From NCBI RefSeq assembly GCF_021283545.2, contig NZ_CP128540.1, positions 3,507,501 to 3,571,500 on the forward strand: a stretch of 64,000 bases of DNA. The letters run 5' to 3'. Under the pieces are notes generated by a model. The model did not search any database and was not told where the DNA came from. It saw only the letters and a list, made by a program, of their open reading frames with translations. Below are positions 33,645 to 41,594 of this stretch, piece by piece. The stretch is from Pseudomonas alloputida (lineage in GTDB: Bacteria > Pseudomonadota > Gammaproteobacteria > Pseudomonadales > Pseudomonadaceae). The translations under genes were made by a program, and so were the position numbers. Position 1 is the stretch's first letter, and each line of letters opens with the position of its first letter.

Positions 33645-34256
33645 TCAGGCAGCCGCAAACAGCTCGCTGGCAATCTGCGCCTGTGCAGCATCGATCGCCT
33701 GGCTGCGCTGCTCCGGGCCATAGGCCAGGCCGTGGGCCCGGACGATTTCCAGGTCAGTAATCCCGATGAAGCCCAGGAACACTTTCAGGAAGTCTTCATG
33801 CCCGGCGCCAGTCGGCTGGCCAGCGTGCAGGCCACCCGCAGTGGAAACCAGCACCACTTTCTTGTTGCCGCACAGGCCTTGCGGGCCGGCTTCGGTGTAG
33901 CGGAAGGTCTTGCCGGCGACGGCTACGCGGTCAATCCAGGCTTTGAGCTGGGTCGGCACGGTGAAGTTGTACATGGGCGCACCAATCACCACGGCATCGG
34001 CAGCCAGGAACTCTTCGAGCGTCTCGGCGCTCAGCTTGGCTTCGAAAGCCTGGGCCGCGTCGCGTACGTCTTCAGGGGTGCCTGCAGCGACCAGGGTGGC
34101 AGCGGAGAAGTGGGCGATGGCATCGGCAGCCAGGTCGCGATAAACCACTTCAACGCTTGGGTCTGCAGCCTTCCAGGCTTCGACCACTTCACGGCTCAGC
34201 TGACGCGAGGCGGAATTGTCGCCCAGGATGCTCGAATCGATGTGCAACAGTTTCAT
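33645..34256 (-). CDS. azoR: FMN-dependent NADH-azoreductase
   Basis: A 203-residue cytoplasmic flavodoxin-like quinone/azo reductase. [20 protein letters not shown] (1-20) supplies the FMN phosphate loop, [18 protein letters not shown] near 93-110 and [10 protein letters not shown] near 139 complete the FMN site. It reduces quinones and azo compounds with NADH, protecting from thiol and quinone stress. The ATG at 34256 follows AGGAGAG. It is divergent from a LysR gene, which is the likely regulator. Confidence 0.9.
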   Translation of the reverse strand: MKLLHIDSSILGDNSASRQLSREVVEAWKAADPSVEVVYRDLAADAIAHFSAATLVAAGTPEDVRDAAQAFEAKLSAETLEEFLAADAVVIGAPMYNFTVPTQLKAWIDRVAVAGKTFRYTEAGPQGLCGNKKVVLVSTAGGLHAGQPTGAGHEDFLKVFLGFIGITDLEIVRAHGLAYGPEQRSQAIDAAQAQIASELFAAA

Positions 34257-34389
34257 GGGACTCTCCTGTGAGTGAAGACCGCAGCTGTGGGCGATCACGA
34301 TGGGGAGAATCCTACCGAGATGATCAATAGCTGATAAGTAAGCAAAAATGCGTTAGTTTGTCCCACAGATGGAACAGTGAGACTTTCCC

Positions 34390-35292
34390 ATGCAAGACCT
34401 TAACGACCTCTTCTACTTCGCGCGTGTCGTCGAAGCCGGCGGATTTGCCGCCGCCGGGCGCCAGCTGGGCATCCCCAAGTCGCGCCTGTCGCGGCGTATC
34501 GCTGAGCTTGAAGAGCGCCTGGGCACACGCCTGTTGCAGCGCACCACACGGCAACTCAAGCTCACCGCAGTAGGTGAACGTTACTTGCATCATTGCCAGG
34601 CCATGTTGCTGGAGGCCGAAGCCGCCGACGAGACCGTGGCCAGCATGAGCAGTGAGCCGCGCGGGCGTTTACGGGTATCGTGCCCGGTGGCACTGGCACA
34701 CGCCTTCCTGCCGGATGTGATCAGCCGCTTTCTCGAGCAGTACCCGCTGGTGCAACTGGACATGGTATTGCTCAACCGCCGGGTCGACCTGATTTCCGAA
34801 GGCATTGATGTGGCGTTGCGCGTACGCGACCTGGGCGACGAAGACCCGGCCCTGGTCACCCGCCGCCTGCGCCAGGCGCAAATGCAACTGGTGGCCGCAC
34901 CCGGTTTTGCCGACCACATTCGCGAACCGGGCGAGTTGGCATCATTGCCCGTACTGGGCGCAGCCGAAGCAGACCGGCTGGTACACTTCCGCCTGTTCGG
35001 CCCCCATGGCAAACAGCAGGAAATAGCGCTGGAGCCACGCTTGGCGATCGACGATTTCGTAGTACGTAACGCTGCTGTACGTGCCGGCCTGGGGTTCACT
35101 GCGCTGCCCAGCATGTTCTGTGAAGAGGAACTGGAACGCGGCGAACTGGTGCGCCTGCTGCCAGACTGGTCGCTGCCGGGTGGCTACCTGCAGGCCGTTT
35201 ACCCACACAGGCGCGGCCTGCTGCCTGCGGTCCGGGTGTGGATCGACCACCTGGCGGCGTCATTCGAGGCTTGTGGAGAGCGGTATGTCTGA
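34390..35292 (+). CDS. LysR family transcriptional regulator
   Basis: A 300-residue regulator: the N-terminal winged helix DLFYFARVVEAGGFAAAGRQ (6-25) and LGIPKSRLSRRIAELEERLG (26-45) is standard, followed by an effector-binding domain that starts near residue 90 (RLRVSCPVALAHAFLPDVIS). It is divergent from azoR across 133 bases and so probably controls that gene. The last eight bases overlap the MmcQ/YjbR gene. Confidence 0.9.
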   Translation: MQDLNDLFYFARVVEAGGFAAAGRQLGIPKSRLSRRIAELEERLGTRLLQRTTRQLKLTAVGERYLHHCQAMLLEAEAADETVASMSSEPRGRLRVSCPVALAHAFLPDVISRFLEQYPLVQLDMVLLNRRVDLISEGIDVALRVRDLGDEDPALVTRRLRQAQMQLVAAPGFADHIREPGELASLPVLGAAEADRLVHFRLFGPHGKQQEIALEPRLAIDDFVVRNAAVRAGLGFTALPSMFCEEELERGELVRLLPDWSLPGGYLQAVYPHRRGLLPAVRVWIDHLAASFEACGERYV

Positions 35293-35644
35293 ACGGAAGA
35301 TGAGCGAGGCCCAGGTGGCGGCATTTTGCCTGAGCCTGCCGGGTGCGCGGGAAGACTACAAATGGGGCGGCATCCGAGTGTTTTCGGTGGCAGAAAACAA
35401 GATGTTCGCGGTGCTCGACCTGGCGGGTGCCGGGTTGTCGTTCAAGGTAGCCGACGAGCTGTTTCTGGGTTATTGCGATCGACCCGGGATACGGCCGGCG
35501 CCGTACCTGGCGCGGGCGCGGTGGGTCAGCATGGCGCCGCCCTACCCCATGGGGCGTGATGAACTGTGTGAGGTGTTGCAGCGGTCGCACCAGCTGGTAG
35601 TGCGTCGGTTGCCCAAGCGGTTGCAGGTGGGGTTGGTCATGTGA
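35285..35644 (+). CDS. MmcQ/YjbR family DNA-binding-like protein
   Basis: A 119-residue protein of the YjbR (DUF419) family. Typical parts: FCLSLPGAREDYKWGGIRVF (14-33), then KMFAVLDLAGAGLSFKV and a C-terminal WVSMAPPYPMGRDELCEVL with helix. The fold is a double-wing MotA-type and DNA binding has been proposed but no function is established. The start at 35285 lies inside the LysR gene, so the two are probably co-translated. Confidence 0.83.
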   Translation: MSERKMSEAQVAAFCLSLPGAREDYKWGGIRVFSVAENKMFAVLDLAGAGLSFKVADELFLGYCDRPGIRPAPYLARARWVSMAPPYPMGRDELCEVLQRSHQLVVRRLPKRLQVGLVM

Positions 35645-35656
35645 TCGACCTGTTCC

Positions 35657-35693
35657 GGCCCTTTCGCGGCTTTACCCGCGAAGAGGCCGGTAC
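35657..35693. repeat. REP element
   Basis: GGCCCTTTCGCGG-CTTTA-CCGCGAAGAGGCC: a single P. putida REP-type palindrome between the convergent ends of the MmcQ/YjbR and DUF1294 genes. It may act as a bidirectional stabiliser of the two transcripts. Confidence 0.65.
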
Positions 35694-35702
35694 AACTGCA
35701 CA

Positions 35703-36116
35703 TCAACCAAGGGGCAGATAACGCCCGTCAAGAAACAGCCAGTCTGCCCAGAACACCTGGTGCAGCAGCACAATCCCCCAGCACACCACCTGGAACGAAA
35801 CCTTGCGGGTCTTGTGCCGAAACAGCTGCTGCGCCAACAGCGCCCCCGGCCAACCACCGAGCAGCTCACTGGCATGCAGCACTTTCTCGGGTGTACGCCA
35901 GGCCTGGTTACGTGCCTGCCGCTTGTCCTGCCAATACAGCAACAGGCTGATCAGGCTCATGGCCGGGTACAACGCCAATGGCCACCAGGCCTGATCGTTC
36001 CAGGCCATGCGCGCCGCCCCCAGGCCGGGCAACAGGCAAAGCACGCCCAACAGCAGCAGCTTCAGGCGCACGTTGCGCACGCCTTCAGCCCGTTGCCCAC
36101 GCAGCGCCTCAGCCAT
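35703..36116 (-). CDS. DUF1294 family membrane protein
   Basis: A 137-residue inner-membrane protein with about four hydrophobic helices. [16 protein letters not shown] begins the first, and [23 protein letters not shown] with [20 protein letters not shown] (about 70-110) is the DUF1294 signature, including the conserved DK, RTPE and GGWPGA elements. In many bacteria the domain follows a cold-shock domain; here it stands alone. Function is unknown. The ATG at 36116 overlaps the 3' end of uppP by eight bases. Confidence 0.8.
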   Translation of the reverse strand: MAEALRGQRAEGVRNVRLKLLLLGVLCLLPGLGAARMAWNDQAWWPLALYPAMSLISLLLYWQDKRQARNQAWRTPEKVLHASELLGGWPGALLAQQLFRHKTRKVSFQVVCWGIVLLHQVFWADWLFLDGRYLPLG

Positions 36117-36942
36117 GTGCCGTGGACCAGTCGACCCAACCGAACTGCCAGGTCGCCAGAATGAACAGGCCGAACACAATGCGATACCAGGCAAATGCCG
36201 CGTAGCTATGGTTGGCAATGAACTTGAGCAACGCCCGTACGGCAATCATGGCGAAGATGAACGAGGTCACGAAGCCGAGCGCGAACACCGGCAGATCGCC
36301 GGGCTGGAACAAGTCGCGGTATTTGTAGCCCGAATACACCGCCGCACCGACCATGGTCGGCATTGCCAGGAAGAACGAGAACTCGGTCGCTGCCTTGCGC
36401 GACAGGCCGAACAGCAAGCCACCGATAATGGTCGAACCGGAGCGCGACGTGCCCGGGATCATCGCCAGGCACTGGATGAAGCCTATTTTCAGCGCATGGC
36501 TCCAGCGCATGTCGTCCACATGGTCCACCTCCACGCGGTGCTCACGGCGCTCGGCCCAGAGCATGATGACGCCCCCCACCACCAGCGCTGCTGCCACGGT
36601 GACGGGGTTGAACAGGTATTCGTGAATAAGGTCGGCAAACAGGACACCCAGTACCACCGCCGGCATGAACGCCAACAGCAGGTTGCCCGTGAAGCGGCGC
36701 GCCTTGGGCTGGTTGGTCAGGCCGAAGACCACTTCGAAAATCTTGCTGCGAAACTCCCACACCACCGCCAGGATCGCCGCCAGCTGAATGATGATGTTGA
36801 AAGCCATGGCCCGTTCGCCGCCAAAACCGATCAGGTCGGCGACGATAATCTGGTGACCGGTACTGGAGATCGGCAGAAACTCCGTCAGCCCTTCGACCAC
36901 GCCTAAGATGATTGCCTGGAAGGCAGTCCAAAAATCCATCAT
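36109..36942 (-). CDS. uppP: Undecaprenyl-diphosphatase
   Basis: A 277-residue inner-membrane enzyme (BacA/UppP) that dephosphorylates undecaprenyl diphosphate to recycle the peptidoglycan carrier lipid and gives bacitracin tolerance. The two signature motifs are visible: [13 protein letters not shown] (about 17-29) and [10 protein letters not shown] (about 154-163), with catalytic Glu, Ser and Arg. About eight membrane helices fit the family. Its 3' end overlaps the DUF1294 gene, so both are probably one transcript. Confidence 0.93.
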   Translation of the reverse strand: MMDFWTAFQAIILGVVEGLTEFLPISSTGHQIIVADLIGFGGERAMAFNIIIQLAAILAVVWEFRSKIFEVVFGLTNQPKARRFTGNLLLAFMPAVVLGVLFADLIHEYLFNPVTVAAALVVGGVIMLWAERREHRVEVDHVDDMRWSHALKIGFIQCLAMIPGTSRSGSTIIGGLLFGLSRKAATEFSFFLAMPTMVGAAVYSGYKYRDLFQPGDLPVFALGFVTSFIFAMIAVRALLKFIANHSYAAFAWYRIVFGLFILATWQFGWVDWSTAHG

Positions 36943-37239
36943 TCCCCCGGATGGAGCGCTGCTTGTCGCAGGCCCCTTGTTCTTGATTTGCTTGAAATTG
37001 CCTTACACGGCCCGGCTGTTTTACAGCGACTGTTGGGCGCAACGCCAGTAGAAAAGTTCACGCCTGTTAAAGGTTTCATCTTGCGCGGCCGAAATCCTGA
37101 CAGAGCCCCTTGGCAATCGCTCTACCTGACCCGTTGCAGACTATCACCAACATAGCACTTAGCCATTAGTCGGGTGTGGGCTCACTGCAAAGCATGCTTC
37201 GATGCACCTCAATAAAAAGAACAATGCGGGAGCTGATGG
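36943..37239. other. Divergent intergenic region between uppP and the chemoreceptor
   Basis: A 297-base stretch with no gene that I can support. It should hold the uppP promoter on the minus strand and the chemoreceptor promoter on the plus strand; the only motif I can point to is the FliA-type candidate at 37068-37095. GGGAG sits eight bases before the chemoreceptor ATG. Confidence 0.6.
37068..37095 (+). promoter_or_regulatory. Possible FliA (sigma-28) promoter of the chemoreceptor gene
   Basis: TAAA (37068-37071), 16 bases and GCCGAAAT (37088-37095) resemble the flagellar sigma consensus TAAA-N15-GCCGATAA, with one extra spacer base and two mismatches. It lies about 145 bases before the ATG. 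Chemoreceptor genes are commonly FliA-dependent, which makes the match plausible but not secure. Confidence 0.35.
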
Positions 37240-38874
37240 ATGAACACTCTGAGATCGATGTCAATCAGTCGGCGCCTGTGGCTGATCCTTGTGGTGGCGG
37301 TGGCCATGCTGGTGGTACTGGGCCTACTGATGCTGCGGCAGATCCATGGTGACCTGTACCAGGCCAAGGCGGAGAAAACCCGCCACGTGGTGCAGACCGC
37401 CGCGGGTGTGTTGGCCTATTACCAAGGCCTGGAAGCTGCCGGCACGCTCAGCCGCGAAGCCGCCCAGCAACAGGCGCTGCAGGTAGTGCGCGCGCTGCGC
37501 TACGACCATGACGACTATTTCTGGATCAACGACCTGGGGCCGAAGATGATCATGCATCCGGCCAACCCCAAGCTCGACGACCAGGACCTTTCCGCCATCC
37601 GCGACCCCGATGGTTTCGCCGTGTTCAACGAAATGGTCGCCCTCGCCCGCCAGCAGGACGCCGGCCCGGTCAACTATCGCTGGCCCAAGCCCGGCGCCAG
37701 TGAGCCGGTAGCCAAGACCTCGTATATTCAGCTGTTCAAGCCGTGGGGCTGGATCATCGGTTCGGGCGTGTACGTCGATGACGTACAGGCCGAATTCGCT
37801 CGCCAGTTGCGCGACGCTTCGCTGGTTGGCGTGGGCATTGCCCTGCTGATGGCGCTGGTGGTCATGCTGATTGCCCGCAGCATCGCCCGCCCGCTGCAGG
37901 AAGCAGTGCAGGCGATGGGCAACATCGCCAGCGGCGAAAGCGACCTGACCCGGCGCCTGGACACCCATGGCAGCGACGAGATCACCCACCTTGGCGAGCA
38001 CTTCAACCGTTTCAACGGCAAACTGCAAGGTGTCGTCGGCCAACTGCAAGGCGCGGCCCACGCATTGGCCCAGTCCGCCGGGCACGTCGGTGACAATGCA
38101 GGTGCCGCACAACAGCGCAGTGCCCAGCAATCGTTACAGATGGACCAGGTGGCCACTGCAGTCAATGAGGTGACCTACGCCGTGCAGGACGTGGCCAAGA
38201 CCGCTGAACAGGCCGCCGGAGAAATGCGTACGGCACAACAACAGGTGACGCACGGCCAGCAGGCTATCCACGGCAGCCTGGCGCAGATCGACCGCCTGTC
38301 GCTGACCATCGATGAGGCCGTACAGGTAATCCGCGACCTGGCCGGCCACAGCACGCGCATCGGCGGCGTGCTGGACGTGATTCGTTCCATTGCCGAACAG
38401 ACCAACCTGCTGGCGCTGAATGCCGCCATCGAGGCGGCACGGGCTGGCGAGCAAGGCCGGGGCTTTGCCGTGGTCGCCGACGAGGTGCGACTGTTGGCTC
38501 AGCGTACAGCACAATCGACGGCCGAGATTCATACCATGATCGAGCACCTGCAGAGTCAGTCGGACGCTGCGGTCAAGGCCATAGACACCAGCAGCGAGGC
38601 ATCGCGCCAGACCGTCGAACAAGCCCGCGAGGCCGGCGCCAGCCTGGACGCCATCAACCAGGCGCTGAACAACCTCACCGCATTGAACGCCTCCATTGCC
38701 AGCGCCACCTTGCAGCAGTCGCATGTGGTCGAAGAGATCAACCGCAATGTGCTGGATACTGCCGGGTTGTCGCAGCAGACCGCCGATGCGGCGCGTCAGT
38801 CCAGCGATGCCGGGGTGGCATTGGGGCGGTTGAGCGAAGAGCTGGAGCAGTTGTTGCGGCAGTTCCGGGTCTGA
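37240..38874 (+). CDS. Methyl-accepting chemotaxis protein with Cache domain
   Basis: A 544-residue chemoreceptor. Membrane helix 1 (about 12-31), a periplasmic single-Cache domain (about 35-185; [20 protein letters not shown] is a typical signature of the sCache_2 group), membrane helix 2 (about 190-212), HAMP, then the signalling domain with the hairpin tip [20 protein letters not shown] (near 397-416). sCache_2 receptors often bind small organic acids. There is no C-terminal CheR-binding pentapeptide (ends LLRQFRV). It has its own promoter region and a REP element downstream. Confidence 0.92.
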   Translation: MNTLRSMSISRRLWLILVVAVAMLVVLGLLMLRQIHGDLYQAKAEKTRHVVQTAAGVLAYYQGLEAAGTLSREAAQQQALQVVRALRYDHDDYFWINDLGPKMIMHPANPKLDDQDLSAIRDPDGFAVFNEMVALARQQDAGPVNYRWPKPGASEPVAKTSYIQLFKPWGWIIGSGVYVDDVQAEFARQLRDASLVGVGIALLMALVVMLIARSIARPLQEAVQAMGNIASGESDLTRRLDTHGSDEITHLGEHFNRFNGKLQGVVGQLQGAAHALAQSAGHVGDNAGAAQQRSAQQSLQMDQVATAVNEVTYAVQDVAKTAEQAAGEMRTAQQQVTHGQQAIHGSLAQIDRLSLTIDEAVQVIRDLAGHSTRIGGVLDVIRSIAEQTNLLALNAAIEAARAGEQGRGFAVVADEVRLLAQRTAQSTAEIHTMIEHLQSQSDAAVKAIDTSSEASRQTVEQAREAGASLDAINQALNNLTALNASIASATLQQSHVVEEINRNVLDTAGLSQQTADAARQSSDAGVALGRLSEELEQLLRQFRV

Positions 38875-38911
38875 GCCTACGTCGTCCATCGGTGGTTCGG
38901 CACAAGCCGTC

Positions 38912-39015
38912 GTAGGAGCGGGTTCACCCGCGAAAGGGCCGGCCCTGCCGGCCAATTTCCCCCCGCCGTTCACCGTTGCCGCCGCTACCGTATTCGCGGG
39001 TAAACCCGCTCCTAC
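38912..39015. repeat. Composite REP element, copy B
   Basis: A pair of inverted REP units, GTAGGAGCGGGTTCACCCGC at the left and GCGGGTAAACCCGCTCCTAC at the right, enclosing a central block with GTTGCCGCCGCTACCG. Same layout and middle block as copies at 22375 (reversed) and 49144. Confidence 0.8.
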
Positions 39016-39097
39016 AAAGGGTTGAGTTGCGCCCTACACCTTCACCGGCCGACCCGCTACAATCTCGCCCCTTCCCCGTAGCCTCCAAGGATCGCCG

Positions 39098-39664
39098 ATG
39101 TCCGGCCTTGAACTCATTGCCGCCCTCCTCGGCGTTACCGCTGTCTGGCTCACGGTCAAGCAGAACGCCTGGTGCTGGCCGATCGGCCTGGTCATGGTGC
39201 TGATCTATGGCTGGCTGTTCTACGAAGTAAAGCTCTACTCGGGCATGTTGCTGCAAGTGGCCTACGCCATCCTGCAACTGTACGGCTGGTGGCAATGGAA
39301 GCGCCCCGACCACGCTGAAGACGCCCGCCAGGTCTCCCGTCTGCCACGCCCGGCACTGCTCACAGGCCTGGCCGCCGGGGTGCTGCTGAGCGCCGCCCTG
39401 GGCGCGGCCATGGCCAACTGGACCGATGCCGCCCTGCCCTGGCTGGATGCCACCCTGACCGGATTCAGCCTGGTCGCGCAACTGTGGATGGCGCAGAAAC
39501 GCCTGCAGTGCTGGCCACTGTGGATCGTGGTCGACATCGTCTATGTGGGCCAATACCTGCATCAGCAGCTGTATTTCACCGCAGGCTTCTTCGCCGTGCT
39601 CACCCTGATTGCCGTACGCGGCTGGCTGGAATGGCGGCGCGACCCGGCGGTGGTACAGCCATGA
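39098..39664 (+). CDS. pnuC: Nicotinamide riboside transporter PnuC
   Basis: A 188-residue inner-membrane protein with about seven hydrophobic helices. The PnuC signatures WLTVKQNAWCWPIGLVMVLI (18-37), LYGWWQWKRP (about 60-69) and the C-terminal WPLWIVVDIVYVGQYLHQQL are clear. It carries nicotinamide riboside in by facilitated diffusion, with uptake driven by phosphorylation inside. The downstream kinase-like gene, overlapping by four bases, supplies that step, so the two form an NAD salvage unit. Confidence 0.92.
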   Translation: MSGLELIAALLGVTAVWLTVKQNAWCWPIGLVMVLIYGWLFYEVKLYSGMLLQVAYAILQLYGWWQWKRPDHAEDARQVSRLPRPALLTGLAAGVLLSAALGAAMANWTDAALPWLDATLTGFSLVAQLWMAQKRLQCWPLWIVVDIVYVGQYLHQQLYFTAGFFAVLTLIAVRGWLEWRRDPAVVQP

Positions 39665-40230
39665 GTGCGCCGCAAGCAATGAAAGTGCTGGTACTGTGCG
39701 GCCCAGAATCCAGTGGCAAAAGCTGGCTTAGCGGGGTGATCCAGGCACATTTTGGTGGCCTGGTGGTGGGCGAATACGTGCGTCATTTCATCGACCAGCA
39801 ATGCCGCGACACCTGCTACGCCGATATTCCCGCCATCGCCCGCGGACAACTGGCATGGGAGGACCGTGCGCGGGAGCAGGCGCCCCCGCTGCTAATTCTG
39901 GACACCCACCTGCTAAGCAACATGCTCTGGAGCCACGCACTGTTCGGCGACTGCCCAACCTGGCTGGAAGAGGCACTGCTGGCACGGCGTTACGACCTCC
40001 ACCTGTTGCTCAGCCCGCAAGGGGTGGACTGGATTGCCGATGGGCAGCGTTGCCAACCCGACCTCAGTGATCGTCAGCGCTTTTTCGACGACAGCCAGGC
40101 GTGGCTGAGGCGGCACAATCAACCGCACCAAATACTTGATGGCAATTGGCCGCAACGCCAATTGCTGGCCCTGCAATCGGTTGCTAAGCTGCTTAATAGC
40201 GATGCGCCATCATGCCCGACAGAGTGTTAA
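39661..40230 (+). CDS. NadR-like P-loop ATPase, probable nicotinamide riboside kinase
   Basis: A 189-residue P-loop kinase. The Walker A motif is GPESSGKS (14-21), followed by VGEYVRHFID, a segment found in the ribosylnicotinamide kinase domain of NadR, and ILDTHLLSNMLW near residue 79 as Walker B. It lacks the N-terminal regulator and the adenylyltransferase domain of full-length NadR, so it is a stand-alone kinase domain. ATGA overlap with pnuC supports the role of trapping imported nicotinamide riboside as NMN. Confidence 0.82.
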   Translation: MSAPQAMKVLVLCGPESSGKSWLSGVIQAHFGGLVVGEYVRHFIDQQCRDTCYADIPAIARGQLAWEDRAREQAPPLLILDTHLLSNMLWSHALFGDCPTWLEEALLARRYDLHLLLSPQGVDWIADGQRCQPDLSDRQRFFDDSQAWLRRHNQPHQILDGNWPQRQLLALQSVAKLLNSDAPSCPTEC

Positions 40231-40255
40231 ACCACTGACACACCCCGGTGGGGCA

Positions 40256-40278
40256 AAGCCCCCGAAATTGCGGGGCTT
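40256..40278 (+). terminator. Hairpin after the pnuC operon
   Basis: AAGCCCC, a nine-base loop and GGGGCTT form a 7-bp stem, 25 bases after the kinase stop. It is followed by CCCCCC rather than a T-run, so termination strength is uncertain. The rest of 40231-40527 holds the fap promoter region and no gene. Confidence 0.55.
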
Positions 40279-40459
40279 CCCCCCGTCCTGGGGGCAGTGT
40301 CAAGCCCGTGAAACACACTTGCAAAAACCCTTCCCATCAAGGCCACAGCTGACTTTGCCGGCAACGCGCAGGGCAAGCTGTTTCAAGCCTGAGACAGCAT
40401 GCGCCGCATTTTATCAACCTCTTTTCCTAACTATCTGATCTGAAACGTATTCTAAAAAG

Positions 40460-40475
40460 CGGCACACCTTCTGCT
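40460..40475 (+). promoter_or_regulatory. Sigma-54-type promoter of the fap operon
   Basis: CGGCACACCTTCTGCT matches the -24/-12 consensus TGGCAC-N5-TTGCW, with the invariant GG (40461-40462) and GC (40473-40474) at the exact 12-base offset. It lies 53 bases before the fapA GTG. RpoN dependence of fap expression has been reported in other pseudomonads as I recall, and a flagellar-type enhancer-binding protein would then be needed for activation. Confidence 0.6.
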
Positions 40476-40527
40476 CTATCGTTCGCATCGCTGAACAGGG
40501 CCAGCGCTCAAAGAAGGAGTTGCCGTC

Positions 40528-40965
40528 GTGAGGAAACGTGACAAACGCCTCTATCACCTATTACTGGTGGGTTGTGTACTGGGGTCACTCAGCCTGACGG
40601 CTCAGGCGGACAAGGGGATCATCATCATCAAGCGCGATGTGCAGGTGCGCAACGCGACCATCCCGCCGCTGATTCCAGACCCGAGCCCTACCACCATCAA
40701 TGCCAACCCTTCTGCCCACGTGCTCAAGCAAACCAACGAGCTGAGCGATGGCGATTTCGCCAGCATCAGCAGTGGTGCAGGCATCAGCAACCTGGTCACC
40801 CAGCAGACCAACAACCTGGGTGGCAACCTCGGCAACCAGAACCAGCTTCCCAACTTGGCGGGCGGACGCGGCACGGGGTCGGGTAACGGTATCTCGAACA
40901 TGGTCAACTCAAGCGTGCAGCGTGGCCTCGCGCCGCTGCAGATTCTGACCGGCGGGGGCAAGTGA
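40528..40965 (+). CDS. fapA: Functional amyloid operon protein FapA
   Basis: A 145-residue exported protein (signal peptide ending near TAQA-DK). The mature part has PPLIPDPSPTTINANPSAHV and two short Asn/Gln/Gly stretches (GISNLVTQQTNNLGGNLGNQ). It is the first gene of a six-gene set with the size and order of fapA-F. FapA is considered a periplasmic chaperone-like factor that shapes the FapB/FapC content of fibres. It starts with GTG, with AAGGAG nine bases upstream. Weak sequence conservation means identity depends on operon position. Confidence 0.8.
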   Translation: MRKRDKRLYHLLLVGCVLGSLSLTAQADKGIIIIKRDVQVRNATIPPLIPDPSPTTINANPSAHVLKQTNELSDGDFASISSGAGISNLVTQQTNNLGGNLGNQNQLPNLAGGRGTGSGNGISNMVNSSVQRGLAPLQILTGGGK

Positions 40966-40966
40966 G

Positions 40967-41545
40967 ATGAAGCGCACACTGCTGATGCTGGCCGCCCTTT
41001 GCACTGCACCGGCCTTTGCGCAATCCCTGGTTCCGGTCATCAACAACGCCGATATCGACAGCTCCGGCAGCCGCTATCAGGGCAACCTCTCTGTCAACCA
41101 GGCCGCAGGTGACAAACAGCAGCAGGTCAATGCGCGCGCCATCGCCGTCGGCCCCGAAGCCAATGCAAGCACCCAGATCAGACAACGGCTCGACACGCCC
41201 GCCGACCCCGCGATGGACGCCCGCTCAACCATCCAGGGCAACGCTTTCAGCAACGGCAGCGGCGCCCTGGGCGTCAACCAGAGCGCAGGTGCCAACACCC
41301 AGCAAGCCAACGCACTGAGCATCAGCATTGGTGCACAACCGCAAAGCATCGACGACAGCGTCCTCATGCAACAGAACGTGGCGCTGATCAACAACTCAGG
41401 AGCAACTGACATTCCAGCAGGCTATCGCCAGGTCACTACCAGTGACCAGGCCTTCACCGGTAGCCGAGGGGTGATCCAGTTGAACCAGAGTGCCGGGGTG
41501 GGAAACCGAATGGCCAACACCTTGAGCATCCGGGTCGCGGATTGA
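40967..41545 (+). CDS. fapB: Minor functional amyloid subunit FapB
   Basis: A 192-residue exported protein (signal peptide to about FAQ). Three imperfect repeats carry the Fap amyloid core pattern: YQGNLSVNQAAGDKQQQVNA (38-57), GALGVNQSAGANTQQANALS (98-117) and GVIQLNQSAGVGNRMANTLS (about 168-187). FapB is thought to nucleate FapC polymerisation on the cell surface. The linkers are short, unlike those of FapC here. The ATG comes one base after the fapA stop. Confidence 0.87.
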   Translation: MKRTLLMLAALCTAPAFAQSLVPVINNADIDSSGSRYQGNLSVNQAAGDKQQQVNARAIAVGPEANASTQIRQRLDTPADPAMDARSTIQGNAFSNGSGALGVNQSAGANTQQANALSISIGAQPQSIDDSVLMQQNVALINNSGATDIPAGYRQVTTSDQAFTGSRGVIQLNQSAGVGNRMANTLSIRVAD

Positions 41546-41594
41546 CCCTGCAGTTAAGAACGACACTTAACCTAATAGCGTACGGAGAATCACC

